DNA of 61,312 nt from Candidatus Gastranaerophilales bacterium (GCA_944322935.1 CALUQO010000011.1:1-61312); one strand, 5' to 3'; positions 16,751 through 27,960 are shown, counted from the stretch's first letter. The notes: generated by a model not told the origin, from the sequence alone. Made by a program: numbers and translations.

Positions 16751-17692
16751 ATGTTTTATAAAATTGCTAGATTTCTTGATAATTTTTTTGAAGAAATAAA
16801 ATACATGGTGACACTTGTTGTGTTCTTTTGTATCGCAATGGCTGTCTTATTTTTTATATACTGGCTTGTCTTCAGTGCAAGACTGACAATGCCGTATTGG
16901 CTTGAATTATTTGTATGGAATGTTATTGATTTTTGGGCTCAAGGCATTAAGGGAACACCGCTTTATCGGGAAATTGTGCCTATTTTACCTGTGCTGGTTT
17001 GCGGAATTTTTGTAGTTATAACATATTTTCTTAATTGTTTTATTGTATTTTTGGAAAGCAATCATAAACTTTTGAACCAAAAGGTAGAGGACTATAAACA
17101 AAATATTGCAAAAAAAATCAATGAAGAACTTCATCATGACTTCATAAATGAGCTTAAGAAAAACAGCCATATGCTTTTGAAAATTAAAATTTCCGCTACT
17201 ATGCATTCCTCTTACCTTACGGCAATGACTGACGTACAGGTAGACACGGATAAATTGGAAGATAAATTACAAAAGGCTATTCTAGCATCGATGCATGAAC
17301 CTTACATACAGAGTAAGTCAATAGACAATGGCTCTCTCACATTCTTGTTAAACGATATTTCAATGTCTAAAGATTTTATTATAAATCTTGTAACAAATGC
17401 ATCAAGACTCATTAAGCCCGAATTGGTTCCTAAATTGGAGGTCGCTTTTTATTGCGCGGTGGATTTACTTGATAATTTAGTTGATTTACAAGCAAAAGAG
17501 TTGTATTTAAGCAGAGTCTTGAATATTAAAATTAAAAATAAAATTATTGCAACTCCTCGCTTTAAACTCTTTTTTGAAACTATTTATCCCAGTGCTTATC
17601 ATTTTGATACGTTAGGACAATACAATATAGAATCAGAACATGACGGAAAATTAACCTCTGTAATGATTTACTCTTTAAGAAGAAAATACTAG
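16751..17692 (+). CDS. two-helix membrane protein of unknown function
   Basis: A 313-residue protein with membrane helices at about 19-42 and 78-102 and a soluble C-terminal domain of ~210 residues. A charged helix (about 105-140, NHKLLNQKVEDYKQN) links the two. It starts directly after the panC stop, so it is likely co-transcribed with pantothenate genes. I do not recognise the soluble domain, and it shows no clear enzyme motif. Its end overlaps the convergent decarboxylase gene by four bases. Confidence 0.7.
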   Translation: MFYKIARFLDNFFEEIKYMVTLVVFFCIAMAVLFFIYWLVFSARLTMPYWLELFVWNVIDFWAQGIKGTPLYREIVPILPVLVCGIFVVITYFLNCFIVFLESNHKLLNQKVEDYKQNIAKKINEELHHDFINELKKNSHMLLKIKISATMHSSYLTAMTDVQVDTDKLEDKLQKAILASMHEPYIQSKSIDNGSLTFLLNDISMSKDFIINLVTNASRLIKPELVPKLEVAFYCAVDLLDNLVDLQAKELYLSRVLNIKIKNKIIATPRFKLFFETIYPSAYHFDTLGQYNIESEHDGKLTSVMIYSLRRKY

Positions 17693-19047
17693 ATAATTTG
17701 TATGTAATCGTTTTCAATATATTGGATATGTTCCTTGCGTATTATTTCACCCGGGAGCAAAAGAGGAATCCCGGGAGGATATTTTATAATACACTCACCA
17801 CAGATTTTACCTTCGGATTCACTTTTTTTAATAGTTTTTTTAGGCATTTTATATGCATTACGCGGTAGGTATTTTGTTTCAATTAATGTTTTGGGCAGAT
17901 AACACGCTGAAAGCCAGCTATCTTTTTTATTTGATATTGTTTTTAAAATTTGTTTTAATGCTGTTAATAGGTGATTCAACTTATTTTTATCCGTACCTAT
18001 ACCTGTAATAAACAGCAATGCTTTTTCAGTTGAGTATTCTTCTTCTATACGGTATTTTGTATTTAAGATTTCAGCAATTTCCATTGCATTGCGCTCTTTG
18101 AATTGTAATAAGATTTTTGTCGGGTCATTGTTGCCTGAATATACACGTATACTATCCGGTAATGAGTTTGTAAAATCATTAATTTCTTTTAGCAGTCCGT
18201 TAATATGACTTTTTCCGTTTTTGGAATTAAGGTATTTAACAGTGGCTTCAACGTCTGCTATAAGCGGATAAGAAGGAGATGTCGTATTAATAAGATTAAG
18301 TGCATTTTGCAAGCACTCCGGGGAAATGTCACTTGTTTTGGAAATATGCAGCAGCGCTGCCGGGTTTATTGCCCCCGCAGTTTTGTGTAACGATTGAATA
18401 GCAATGTCCGCCCCAAGTTGTATCGCCGGCTTGTATTTGAATTTTCCGAAATTCAAAAGTGCCCCGTGGGCCTCGTCAACAACAAGTTTGACTTTATATT
18501 TACTGCAAATTTTGGATATATCCTGAATATTGCTAAATAGGCCTTCGTATGTGGGACTGGTTATTACTAGAGCTTTTATATCTTCATTTTGTAAAAAATA
18601 TTTTTCAATGTCTTCTGTTTCAACACCTTTATAAATTCCCCATTGACTGTCATATTTTGGTGTAAACCATACAGGACATGCACCTGTTAACACCAGACCA
18701 TTGTAAACGGATATATGACAATTTCTTGCTATTAGAACCTTATCGCCGTCTTGTAACAAAGAGAACATAGCCGCAAGTATACCTGATGTTGAACCGTTTG
18801 TAAGAATAAATGTTGCTTTGGTATCATATATTCCCGCAAGTATTCCAAGTAAATTTTTGATAGTATTTTTCGGGTCGCGAAGATTGTCAAACCCCTCAAT
18901 CTCAGAAAAATCAGCTTTGAAATATTTGCTTCCCAGTATTTCTTTTGCTTCGGGTACAATAAAGCTTCCCAGAGAATGTGATGGCGTGGTAAAAAGCCGG
19001 CTGTTATCTATTTTATAATAATCAATGATTTTTTTTATAATACTCAT
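17689..19047 (-). CDS. Orn/Lys/Arg decarboxylase-family PLP enzyme
   Basis: A 452-residue enzyme starting at the ATG at 19047 (MSIIKKIIDYYK). Starting further upstream would add a hydrophobic stretch read from the intergenic region. Motifs: TNGSTSGILAA phosphate site, VDEAHGA, and the PLP lysine in SLHKTAGA. The C-terminal IKYPPGIPLLLPGE is typical of the family's C-terminal domain. Members decarboxylate arginine, lysine or ornithine for polyamine synthesis; arginine is the likely substrate in cyanobacterial relatives, but sequence does not decide it. No Shine-Dalgarno is seen. It is divergent from ligA. Confidence 0.88.
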   Translation of the reverse strand: MSIIKKIIDYYKIDNSRLFTTPSHSLGSFIVPEAKEILGSKYFKADFSEIEGFDNLRDPKNTIKNLLGILAGIYDTKATFILTNGSTSGILAAMFSLLQDGDKVLIARNCHISVYNGLVLTGACPVWFTPKYDSQWGIYKGVETEDIEKYFLQNEDIKALVITSPTYEGLFSNIQDISKICSKYKVKLVVDEAHGALLNFGKFKYKPAIQLGADIAIQSLHKTAGAINPAALLHISKTSDISPECLQNALNLINTTSPSYPLIADVEATVKYLNSKNGKSHINGLLKEINDFTNSLPDSIRVYSGNNDPTKILLQFKERNAMEIAEILNTKYRIEEEYSTEKALLFITGIGTDKNKLNHLLTALKQILKTISNKKDSWLSACYLPKTLIETKYLPRNAYKMPKKTIKKSESEGKICGECIIKYPPGIPLLLPGEIIRKEHIQYIENDYIQII

Positions 19048-19063
19048 CGTTTTTTTGGTGTAA

Positions 19064-21097
<2,034 letters not shown>

Positions 21098-21098
21098 T

Positions 21099-21512
21099 AT
21101 GAATAAAAAATTTAATATTATTAGGATTAATGGTTTTAAAGGTTTGCTTCTTGCTTTATTTTGCGTGGGCTGCCTTATTGCCGGTTTTTTAATTTTTCCC
21201 GGTTGGGTTTGTATGCACGTATGGAATTATTTTGCGGGATTTTTTGCACAGGCTCCTTTTATGAATCTTGTTCATGGTGTTTTGTTATGGTGTATAGTTG
21301 CCCTTTCTCTATATGCACTTAATAACGGTGATTTTGCAATATCTTTTGGTAGTGCATCAAGTATTTCTCCAAATGAAGAGAGAATTCGGGAAGTTTTCAG
21401 TAAAATTAATGAAAAGAATGCGAGAAATATTATACTTGCAAAAAAGCATCTTGAAGAAGCCGCCAAAAGTGATAACACAGAGTCTGAGCACGATGACAAA
21501 TTGTTGAAATAA
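21099..21512 (+). CDS. small two-helix membrane protein
   Basis: A 137-residue protein from the ATG at 21099, one base after the ligA stop. Hydrophobic segments lie at about 14-36 and 50-72, followed by a charged helical tail (about 90-137). The first segment contains Gly and Cys residues (FCVGCLIAGFLIFPGW). No known family is recognised. It is probably co-transcribed with ligA and ends at a strong terminator. Confidence 0.7.
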   Translation: MNKKFNIIRINGFKGLLLALFCVGCLIAGFLIFPGWVCMHVWNYFAGFFAQAPFMNLVHGVLLWCIVALSLYALNNGDFAISFGSASSISPNEERIREVFSKINEKNARNIILAKKHLEEAAKSDNTESEHDDKLLK

Positions 21513-21553
21513 GTTTGGCGGGAACAATTCTGTTTTTTTACTGTCTTAACAAT

Positions 21554-21590
21554 AAAACCCTTGAATATAACTTGTATATCCAAGGGTTTT
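21554..21590. terminator. intrinsic terminator between convergent units
   Basis: Arms AAAACCCTTG (21554-21563) and CAAGGGTTTT (21581-21590), with extra pairing inside (ATATA/TATAT), followed by T residues on the plus strand. It serves the ligA unit, and also the minus-strand small gene. Confidence 0.85.
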
Positions 21591-21608
21591 TTGAATCTTT
21601 TTGGCTAA

Positions 21609-21707
21609 TTACTGCTGTTTAGCTGCTCTCTTTTCCATAATTTCCGGAATTGTGATTAAGCTTAAATACATTAAACCGCCAAATGCCACTAAAGTTAAAA
21701 TTTCCAT
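21609..21707 (-). CDS. 32-residue single-helix membrane protein
   Basis: A very short frame, MEILTLVAFGGLMYLSLI then TIPEIMEKRAAKQQ, with AGGTGG six bases before the ATG. It has one membrane helix (about 2-20) and a basic tail. Small proteins like this often join membrane complexes, but the partner is unknown. It stands alone between a terminator and a divergent zinc-ribbon gene. The good ribosome site makes it likely to be real. Confidence 0.6.
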   Translation of the reverse strand: MEILTLVAFGGLMYLSLITIPEIMEKRAAKQQ

Positions 21708-21854
21708 GATGCCACCTACTCATTCTGTTTAACTACAACATTTAACTATTACATGTATATAATTCCCATTTTTTTGAATTTATAACACTTTTTTGCTAAA
21801 TTTTGCTTATTTTGTTACAAATCTTTACATTTTTTATTGTAATATGAGGAAAGT

Positions 21855-22196
21855 ATGGACAAGAAATTAATAAATATGCTGCTTTCGGACATGTGTTGTT
21901 CGGAATGTAAATCGGATTTTACGGATGATTCTGTATTTGTATTGAGAAAAGAAAAAAATCTCAATGTTATACAGATAATCTGTCAGAATTGCGGAAAATC
22001 ATTTGGTATAGCTATACTTGGCGATTGTGATGAAAAAGAAGCTTTAAAATATTCACAATCCGAACTTGCTTTGCAAATTCAAGACGGCCCTGACGCGATT
22101 TGCTACGACGATGTTATAGACGCACATAACTTCTTTAAAAATCTGGATGAAAGCTGGGAAAAGTATATCCCTGAAAATCTTAAAAAGAATCTATAA
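21855..22196 (+). CDS. small zinc-ribbon-like protein
   Basis: A 113-residue protein with two cysteine pairs, CCSEC at 14-18 and CQNC about 30 residues later, a probable zinc ribbon, followed by an acidic helical C-terminus. GAGGAAAG precedes the ATG. TTTGTTACAAA lies 34-44 bases upstream. No family is recognised. It converges on engB with a six-base overlap. Confidence 0.7.
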   Translation: MDKKLINMLLSDMCCSECKSDFTDDSVFVLRKEKNLNVIQIICQNCGKSFGIAILGDCDEKEALKYSQSELALQIQDGPDAICYDDVIDAHNFFKNLDESWEKYIPENLKKNL

Positions 22197-22772
22197 AATA
22201 GTCTCTTCAATATAGTTTAGTATCAAATCGTTATAGCGCTTATTAACTGATGAAAAAGGAAGAACTTCTCTTTGGGTTATTCTTTTAAGCTCACTAATTT
22301 TCGCCTGCGTGCGGGATTTGGCTGTTAAATCAATTTTTGTTGCAATTACAATAGATTTCAATTGATTGTATTGCAGCCATTCCTGCATTTGCAGGTCATT
22401 TTTTTGTATTTCGTGTCTTGAATCAACAAATTGTATTAGCAGCTTAAGTGATTTTCTTTGCAGAAGATACTCCTCAAGATTTTTTTGCCACTGATTTTGT
22501 ACTTCTTTGGATACTTTTGCATAGCCATAACCGGGTAAATCCGCTATTATAAACTTGTCGTTGATATTAAACAGGTTAATTAATCTTGTTTTTCCCGGCT
22601 TATTGCTTGTTTTGGCAAGCTTTGAATTGTTGCAAATTGTGTTAATAAACGTAGATTTCCCTACATTTGAACGTCCGAGTAAAGCTATTTCTGGCAGGTT
22701 ATAATTTGGACACTGTGAGAGATTTTGTGCGCTTGTTAGGAATTTGGCCTGTTTTATTATCATATTCACCAT
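22191..22772 (-). CDS. engB: ribosome biogenesis GTPase EngB/YsxC
   Basis: A 193-residue small GTPase with GRSNVGKST (P-loop), TSNKPGKTRLIN (switch I), DLPGYG (switch II) and TKID. It assists assembly of the 50S subunit. Two ATGs nine bases apart (22772 and 22763) are possible, and GGTGA precedes the second. The 5' end overlaps an upstream small frame in another register. Confidence 0.95.
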   Translation of the reverse strand: MVNMIIKQAKFLTSAQNLSQCPNYNLPEIALLGRSNVGKSTFINTICNNSKLAKTSNKPGKTRLINLFNINDKFIIADLPGYGYAKVSKEVQNQWQKNLEEYLLQRKSLKLLIQFVDSRHEIQKNDLQMQEWLQYNQLKSIVIATKIDLTAKSRTQAKISELKRITQREVLPFSSVNKRYNDLILNYIEETIL

Positions 22773-22998
22773 TTAACAACTTTTTTTTATATAGTACGGT
22801 AGAAAGAAGATTGTATGTTCCCGGGCTGTTATATACGTTAATTTGGGCTGATTCGTTTGATAAGTTAAACTGTATTTTGTTTTGTATATCAACACCGTCC
22901 GCTTCAACATGGCAAATTTGTATTATTCGATTACGAATAATACTCAATGGTTCAGCCATAAAAGTTTCAAAAGTTTGAAAAATATTAATCTTCTTCAT
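22699..22998 (-). CDS. hypothetical 99-residue protein upstream of engB
   Basis: A reading frame from the ATG at 22996-22998 (MKKINIFQTFETFMAEPLS) that extends about 70 bases into engB. It has no membrane segment or known motif. Support comes from a promoter-like TTGAAT, 17-base spacer and TAATAT ending seven bases before the ATG, the leaderless layout seen elsewhere here. The long overlap with engB counts against it, so I hold it as possible only. Confidence 0.4.
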   Translation of the reverse strand: MKKINIFQTFETFMAEPLSIIRNRIIQICHVEADGVDIQNKIQFNLSNESAQINVYNSPGTYNLLSTVLYKKKLLNGEYDNKTGQIPNKRTKSLTVSKL

Positions 22999-23120
22999 CA
23001 CGCTTATATTAGCAAACAAGCGTATGAAATTCAAATTTAAAACCCTAATTATAAAGGATTGGTAAACATTATAAGGTATTTGTTACATTTAAGTAATACC
23101 GAAATGCATTCCCTGTAAAA

Positions 23121-23426
23121 TTATGCATTTACGTTTAATTGGAAATCGTTCTTAACGTTAGTATCCAATATTTTCTGCATGCTTTCCAATTCGGATGCTG
23201 CAGCTTTTTGTTGAGTTTCCAAGTTCTTTTGCTGCAATTCAAGGTAAGAATCCATTGCCTGTAATTGCTGAACTCTCGGATCATTTTCCCAGTCTACATC
23301 AGCCAATTGCATAGTTTGATAAGCAATTTGTTGTCTTTTGTTACTGATAGATGTAATGCTGAATTCAAGGTTGCTTTTGTACAACGTCAAAGACAATAAT
23401 CTTGTGTTAATAGCCCCTATAGTCAT
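23121..23426 (-). CDS. short member of the MGMA-type coiled-coil family
   Basis: A 101-residue, almost entirely helical protein starting MTIGAINTRLLSLTLYKSN. It matches the proteins at 49569, 50827 and 53299 in its ends: A-x-x-x-R-x-L-x-LT-x-x-K-x-x-x-E at the start, DPRVQQL in the middle, and an L-x-x-N-x-x-x-x-F pattern at the end (ILDTNVKNDF). It has no signal peptide. AAGGAGAAA lies before the ATG. It is monocistronic, with a ~190-base upstream region containing a 7-base hairpin (GATAAAC/GTTTATC, 23496-23516). Function unknown. Confidence 0.75.
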   Translation of the reverse strand: MTIGAINTRLLSLTLYKSNLEFSITSISNKRQQIAYQTMQLADVDWENDPRVQQLQAMDSYLELQQKNLETQQKAAASELESMQKILDTNVKNDFQLNVNA

Positions 23427-23618
23427 TTTTTTCTCCTTAAAACTTAGTCTAGGTACGGTGGTAAATAATTGAATGGTATTTATTAGGTATTTGCTGATAA
23501 ACTCTCTCGGTTTATCTTTTTCTCTCTTGTATATATATAAAAAAAAATTGATATAGAAAATTGCTATATTTCTTATATACCGTGTTACATTTCTTTACAA
23601 TTGCGAAATCAACATAAA

Positions 23619-23651
23619 AAGCAAGGCTGATGAACGATTTTGGCCTTGCTT
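23619..23651. terminator. intrinsic terminator after the LapA-like gene
   Basis: A 9-base stem AAGCAAGGC (23619-23627) and GCCTTGCTT (23643-23651) with A/T runs on both sides. On the minus strand it ends the unit that includes lspA and the pseudouridine synthase. Confidence 0.8.
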
Positions 23652-23678
23652 AAAAAAAATAAAGTATATACTTTGTAT

Positions 23679-24041
23679 CTACTTGTTTTTTAATGCGGAA
23701 TCTAAAGCAGCCTCTAATGTGGCAATTTTAGCCTCAAGAGCAGAAATTTTAGCTTTATCCGTATCTTTTTCTATTGATATATTCTCGTGTCGTTTTTGAT
23801 ATGCATCAACCAGTGCGCTGACTTTTGTTTTAAAAAATGCGCATAATGCAAAACCTGCAATGTGAGAGCAAGCAAATATTAGTAAAGCGGGATATATTAG
23901 TTTTGTTGTATACATTTTTTGCATAAAAGGGCAAAAATAAGTGACATAAGTCGTTTTATTAAAGTATATAAATGCGGTAAATGCCAGCACAATAGCAATT
24001 TCTATTATTAAATACATATATTTTTCAATTGTTTTGTTCAT
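23679..24041 (-). CDS. small membrane protein with two helices and a coiled-coil tail (LapA-like form)
   Basis: A 120-residue protein with membrane helices at about 8-28 and 48-70 and a coiled-coil tail of alternating A/L/E/K (ISALEAKIATLEAALDSAL). This is the layout of LapA/DUF1049 proteins of the envelope, though I would not claim that family. AAGGAG precedes the ATG, and it overlaps the pseudouridine synthase stop by four bases. Confidence 0.65.
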   Translation of the reverse strand: MNKTIEKYMYLIIEIAIVLAFTAFIYFNKTTYVTYFCPFMQKMYTTKLIYPALLIFACSHIAGFALCAFFKTKVSALVDAYQKRHENISIEKDTDKAKISALEAKIATLEAALDSALKNK

Positions 24042-24964
24042 TTTTTGCTCCTTAGGTAATTTAATGTTTTTATTATATCATCATCAAAATCAATTTTTAC
24101 GATATGTTCTGCATTATCATAAGGGGATATAAAGCGGAGCGAATAAGACTCAAGAACTTGTTCTGAGGTTTTTACGGGAATTTTCGGCGCACCGTATAGG
24201 GTATCATTAACAACCGGGTGTTTTATGGAAGACATATGGACTCTTATTTGATGTGTTCTCCCTGTTTCAAGATTGATGTCAATAAATGTGTGTGTACCAA
24301 ATCTTTCTATGACTTTGTAATGGGTAATTGAAGGCTTACCGTCTTCAGCAACAGCCATTTTCTCAGGTCGTGTTTTGTGGCGGCTGATTGGTTTATTGAT
24401 TGTTCCTGATTCTTCTTCTATATTTCCGCACACAACAGCATAATATTTTTTTTCTATTGCGTGTTCCTGCATTTGTTTTTTTAAAAAATCATATGTCGTA
24501 TTATCCTTAGCAATCATCAGCAATCCGGAGGTATTTCTGTCAAGCCTGTGTACTATTCCCGGACGAAAAGCACCGTTACAATCAGACAGTTTGCCGTTTG
24601 TATAATACAACAGCGCATTTACAAGCGTGTTAGTTTTTTCTGTGGAAGTCGGATGCGTAAGCATTCCTGCCGGTTTATTAATAACAAGCATACAAGGATC
24701 CTCATACGCTATATTAAGAGGAATACTCTGGGGTTCTATAAAATCAGCGGCGGCTTTATCTAAAGTAGCACAAACTGTATCATCTGTTTTGAGAGTATAA
24801 GATGGCTTTTGCAGAGTGTTGTTGACTGTTACGTTTCCTGATTTTATTTGTTTTTGTATATAAGAACGTGACAAATCAGGATAAACATCAGCAAGGAAAG
24901 TGTCCAATCTAATATTGGCATCCTCTTGTTCTATAGTAAATGTTTCAAGTCTTTTTTCGTTCAT
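24038..24964 (-). CDS. RluD-type rRNA pseudouridine synthase
   Basis: A 308-residue enzyme from the ATG at 24964 (MNEKRLETFTIEQ); longer versions would read hydrophobic residues from the end of lspA. An S4 RNA-binding domain (about 12-75) precedes the catalytic domain, with RPGIVHRLDRNTSGLL holding the catalytic Asp, and GRTHQIRVH. It makes pseudouridines in large-subunit rRNA. It overlaps lspA by 20 bases, a common lspA-rluD order. Confidence 0.93.
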   Translation of the reverse strand: MNEKRLETFTIEQEDANIRLDTFLADVYPDLSRSYIQKQIKSGNVTVNNTLQKPSYTLKTDDTVCATLDKAAADFIEPQSIPLNIAYEDPCMLVINKPAGMLTHPTSTEKTNTLVNALLYYTNGKLSDCNGAFRPGIVHRLDRNTSGLLMIAKDNTTYDFLKKQMQEHAIEKKYYAVVCGNIEEESGTINKPISRHKTRPEKMAVAEDGKPSITHYKVIERFGTHTFIDINLETGRTHQIRVHMSSIKHPVVNDTLYGAPKIPVKTSEQVLESYSLRFISPYDNAEHIVKIDFDDDIIKTLNYLRSKK

Positions 24965-25409
24965 TATTAAAAAGTATATTACAAATAAGAATAAAAGCCC
25001 CAACGCTGATATAAACATCAGATGTATTAAAGATTGGAAATGCGACAAAAGTGAGCCGAATATAGTCAGTGACGTATCCGTCTGCAATTCTCTCAATAAG
25101 ATTGCAGATTATACCGGCGCATAGCATTGCTGAAAAGAATAAATCAAAGTTTGTAAACTCTTTGATATGTTTGAATATGTAAACCAATGCCGTAACAAGT
25201 ATTATTATCGATACGAAAACAAGGAATGACGTATGTGTATGTAACAAACTGAATGCAGCTCCGTAGTTTTTTATAAATTCAATTTTAAGTAAACCAAAAT
25301 CATAATTGTTGAAATTGTGAACTAAAATTGTTCTTATTAAAAATGACAAAATGGCCAATGTTATCAGAATTAAATGAAAACATAGTAATTTCTGTTTTCT
25401 GTTATTCAT
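24945..25409 (-). CDS. lspA: lipoprotein signal peptidase LspA
   Basis: A 154-residue protein with four membrane helices. NYGAAFS, then ICNLIERIADGYVTDYI and FNTSDVYISVG carry the two catalytic aspartates (TDY and SDV). It removes signal peptides from diacylglyceryl prolipoproteins. It lies between a secreted protein gene (overlap of eight bases) and rluD-like. Confidence 0.92.
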   Translation of the reverse strand: MNNRKQKLLCFHLILITLAILSFLIRTILVHNFNNYDFGLLKIEFIKNYGAAFSLLHTHTSFLVFVSIIILVTALVYIFKHIKEFTNFDLFFSAMLCAGIICNLIERIADGYVTDYIRLTFVAFPIFNTSDVYISVGAFILICNILFNNERKKT

Positions 25410-26394
25410 TTTCTTGGCTTTCTTTATTATTATCCTTATTCTCAGATATATTGTAACCTATATCTATTTTTTTTTGTGGTTCCATCACATTAACTCTGCT
25501 GGAAAGTAATGCTACACCGACAATCTCTGCTTTAACTTCAATATTATTTTCCAATCCAGAGTTGCTGGCTTTTGCTTTAACAATTCCGATTGTAGCCATT
25601 ACGCTTTCGTTTTTATTCTCATTATTGCTATATAATACACGTTCGAGAATACCTGATGATTTTACGCCTCTGGGAGCTGTTTCGTGTATTTTATTGGCTA
25701 TATTTGACGCAGACAATTCTTTATCAATAGAAACAACTGCAGCATATTTGTCATTAGGCAGATTTATTTTTAGTGTTGCAGTATATTCTTGTTCTGGAGT
25801 TACAAGCGCCGGTGCATCGAGCAACATTGGTACATATTTTGCAAAGCCATATCGAATTGCACTTTTTTCATTTACAACGAAATCAGAGACAATTTTCCAT
25901 TCGTTTGAAAATCTTTTTAAATAATATATATTGATTGATTTGGCGTCAAAACTGCCTTTACCTTTAATATACTGTATATTAGAATCTACACTTGCATACA
26001 GAGATTCTTGCGTTATTACTGTAGCATTGTCAACTTCTACATTAACGGACACAACATCTATGTCATACTTTATATCAGGATAATTTTTAAGCACATCTTC
26101 AGCAATCTCTCTGAGTTTGTCTTTAGTGTATCCTTCAGTACTTTTGTAGTTTTCTGAATAAAGAGCCATAAACTTATCAACATCTTTTGCATTAAGATTT
26201 TTTTGATAGTTTTTAAACATATTGTTAATTTGTGTCTCGGGCGATATATCAAGTCTCTTATGAAATCCTATTTTGGTTATATCAATAGTATTTTTTATTT
26301 TATTTGTATCTGCAGAAACTATTGTGTTTGTTTCTGCCAAAGCAGGGGTAATTACAGTAAATAGAATTGCAAATATTATAAATATTTTTTTCAT
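25402..26394 (-). CDS. secreted protein with NTF2/SnoaL-like domain
   Basis: A 330-residue protein with a signal peptide (1-20, ending PALAETN). Residues ~55-165 resemble an NTF2-like domain (MFKNYQKNLNAKDVDKFMAL...KRFSNEWKIVSDF). A second, beta-rich region follows (about 190-310), then a polar tail. It should reside outside the cytoplasmic membrane. The function is unknown. Gene order with lspA suggests an envelope role. GAGGT precedes the ATG. Confidence 0.7.
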   Translation of the reverse strand: MKKIFIIFAILFTVITPALAETNTIVSADTNKIKNTIDITKIGFHKRLDISPETQINNMFKNYQKNLNAKDVDKFMALYSENYKSTEGYTKDKLREIAEDVLKNYPDIKYDIDVVSVNVEVDNATVITQESLYASVDSNIQYIKGKGSFDAKSINIYYLKRFSNEWKIVSDFVVNEKSAIRYGFAKYVPMLLDAPALVTPEQEYTATLKINLPNDKYAAVVSIDKELSASNIANKIHETAPRGVKSSGILERVLYSNNENKNESVMATIGIVKAKASNSGLENNIEVKAEIVGVALLSSRVNVMEPQKKIDIGYNISENKDNNKESQENE

Positions 26395-26496
26395 TTTGAC
26401 CTCACTCTATATTCTGGCAATATTATAACAAAAATTAATTACAGCATAAAATTACTTAATAGTTTTTTTTTGTTAAAATAATCTTGAGGTAAAACT

Positions 26497-27270
26497 ATGC
26501 TTTTAACATTAGATATCGGAAACACATCCACAACAATTGGTCTTTTTGATGGCAATAATTTGCTGGAAACGTGGACAATTGCATCTGAAAAGCACCGTTC
26601 TGAAGATGAGATTGGTATTTTGTTATTGAATCTTTTAAAAATACACAACTATGAACGTGACGTTGATTCGGCATGCCTTTGCAGTGTTGTGGTATGTCTC
26701 ACGGAACGTTATAAAAATGCTCTTAAAAGGTATTTAGGTATAGAGCCATTTGTTGTTTCCAATAAGACAACTAATATGTTAAAATATTCCGTTGATTATC
26801 CTGAAGAGCTTGGTGCAGACCGTATAGTAAATGCGTTTGCTGCTTATACTTTATATCATAAAACGTGCATCGTTGTGGATATGGGCACTGCAACATCATT
26901 TGATATAGTTAAGGGAAATGGTGAATTCATAGGCGGAATAATTTGTGCAGGCATGAAAATCCAGGCAGAAAGCTTGAAAAAGTTTACTTCCAAACTGCCG
27001 CTTATTAAGATTGAGGCTCCAAAAAACGCTATAGGTTCCAATACTATTGACGCAATGTTGTCAGGTATTGTACGAGGTCATGCCTGTATGATTGACGGAT
27101 TAATTCAAGAATGTGAAACAGAGCTTGGAGAAAGAGCCGTTGTTATTGCTACCGGCGGCTATTCTGATATAGTAGCACAGTATATGAAACGCCAATTTGA
27201 TTACATTAGTCCGAATATCACACTTGAAGGTTTAAAAATGGTTTATGATGCTCACGTTGTTAATGTTTAA
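26497..27270 (+). CDS. coaX: type III pantothenate kinase
   Basis: A 257-residue CoaX with LDIGNTSTTIGLFDG, EELGADRIVNAFAAY and VDMGTATSFDIV. It phosphorylates pantothenate, the first step of CoA synthesis, and so acts downstream of panB and panC found 10 kb away. TTGAGG precedes the ATG. It is divergent from the secreted NTF2-like gene. Confidence 0.96.
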   Translation: MLLTLDIGNTSTTIGLFDGNNLLETWTIASEKHRSEDEIGILLLNLLKIHNYERDVDSACLCSVVVCLTERYKNALKRYLGIEPFVVSNKTTNMLKYSVDYPEELGADRIVNAFAAYTLYHKTCIVVDMGTATSFDIVKGNGEFIGGIICAGMKIQAESLKKFTSKLPLIKIEAPKNAIGSNTIDAMLSGIVRGHACMIDGLIQECETELGERAVVIATGGYSDIVAQYMKRQFDYISPNITLEGLKMVYDAHVVNV

Positions 27271-27370
27271 TCTAAATTTCATCCATTAAGCCGAGTATAA
27301 TTTATCTAAAATAGGTTATAGTGTATTTGTAGGGTTATTTTGTGTATGTTATAGACATAGGAGCATTTGT

Positions 27371-27625
27371 ATGTACTCTTCAGTAACGGCTATCACAGAT
27401 TTGTTTGTTCCGCAAACTAATGGTGAAATATCAAAATCGATAATGCAAAACTGGACTCTTCAAGCTATAGAATGTTATGAAATTAAGTCAGATTGCAAAA
27501 AATGCTCACTTCACAGCAGCAACTACAATTATTCATTTGTCTGCCAGATGCCAAAAATAGTTAAGGCTCTGTTAAATACATACGGAGAGCCTGATTCAGC
27601 ACTAAAAAAGATTTCAAACTTTTAA
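27371..27625 (+). CDS. small cysteine-containing protein, unknown
   Basis: An 84-residue protein with CKKC at about 42-45 and a third cysteine in FVCQMPKIVKALL. The C-x2-C-x12-C spacing could bind zinc or an iron-sulfur cluster, but a fourth ligand is not obvious (C34 is a candidate). ATAGGAG precedes the ATG. It ends in a four-base overlap with the convergent gene. Not recognised. Confidence 0.65.
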   Translation: MYSSVTAITDLFVPQTNGEISKSIMQNWTLQAIECYEIKSDCKKCSLHSSNYNYSFVCQMPKIVKALLNTYGEPDSALKKISNF

Positions 27626-27948
27626 AATTTTTCAATAAATAATTTTGTTGCTTCGTCAATGGTTTCGGGAGTGTAGAGGTTTTTATTTACATCAATATAG
27701 CTTATCTGGGTATTATCTTCTTTATCTTTGAATCGTTTATATGTTCTGAGGCCTAAATAAAGAACCAGACAAGAACCGCCCACAACCGACATGGCAATAG
27801 CAAACTTTGCAAGAACATGTTTAAGTTCGCTTTTGGAGCCGGAATTTTCATTTGCTGTCGGCTGCGACTGTTCTGCACAAACAGGCAAGATTGAAAATAC
27901 ACCTAATACTAAAAATACAAAACAGACAAATAATTTATTTTTGTTCAT
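27622..27948 (-). CDS. small exported membrane-anchored protein
   Basis: A 108-residue protein with a signal peptide (1-25), a polar linker, one membrane helix (about 46-68, IAMSVVGGSCLVLYLGL) and a charged tail. GAGGTA precedes the ATG. It lies 12 bases downstream of the RNase E/G gene on the same strand and may be co-transcribed. No family recognised. Confidence 0.65.
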   Translation of the reverse strand: MNKNKLFVCFVFLVLGVFSILPVCAEQSQPTANENSGSKSELKHVLAKFAIAMSVVGGSCLVLYLGLRTYKRFKDKEDNTQISYIDVNKNLYTPETIDEATKLFIEKF

Positions 27949-27960
27949 GCTGCTATACCT

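Noticed and set aside
22667-22978. 103-residue plus-strand frame opposite engB
   Set aside because: It is a shadow of engB and the small frame before it, with no ribosome site.
23087-23600. Other TGTTACA-like words near the coiled-coil family gene
   Set aside because: They lack the second half of the palindrome, so they do not support a common site.
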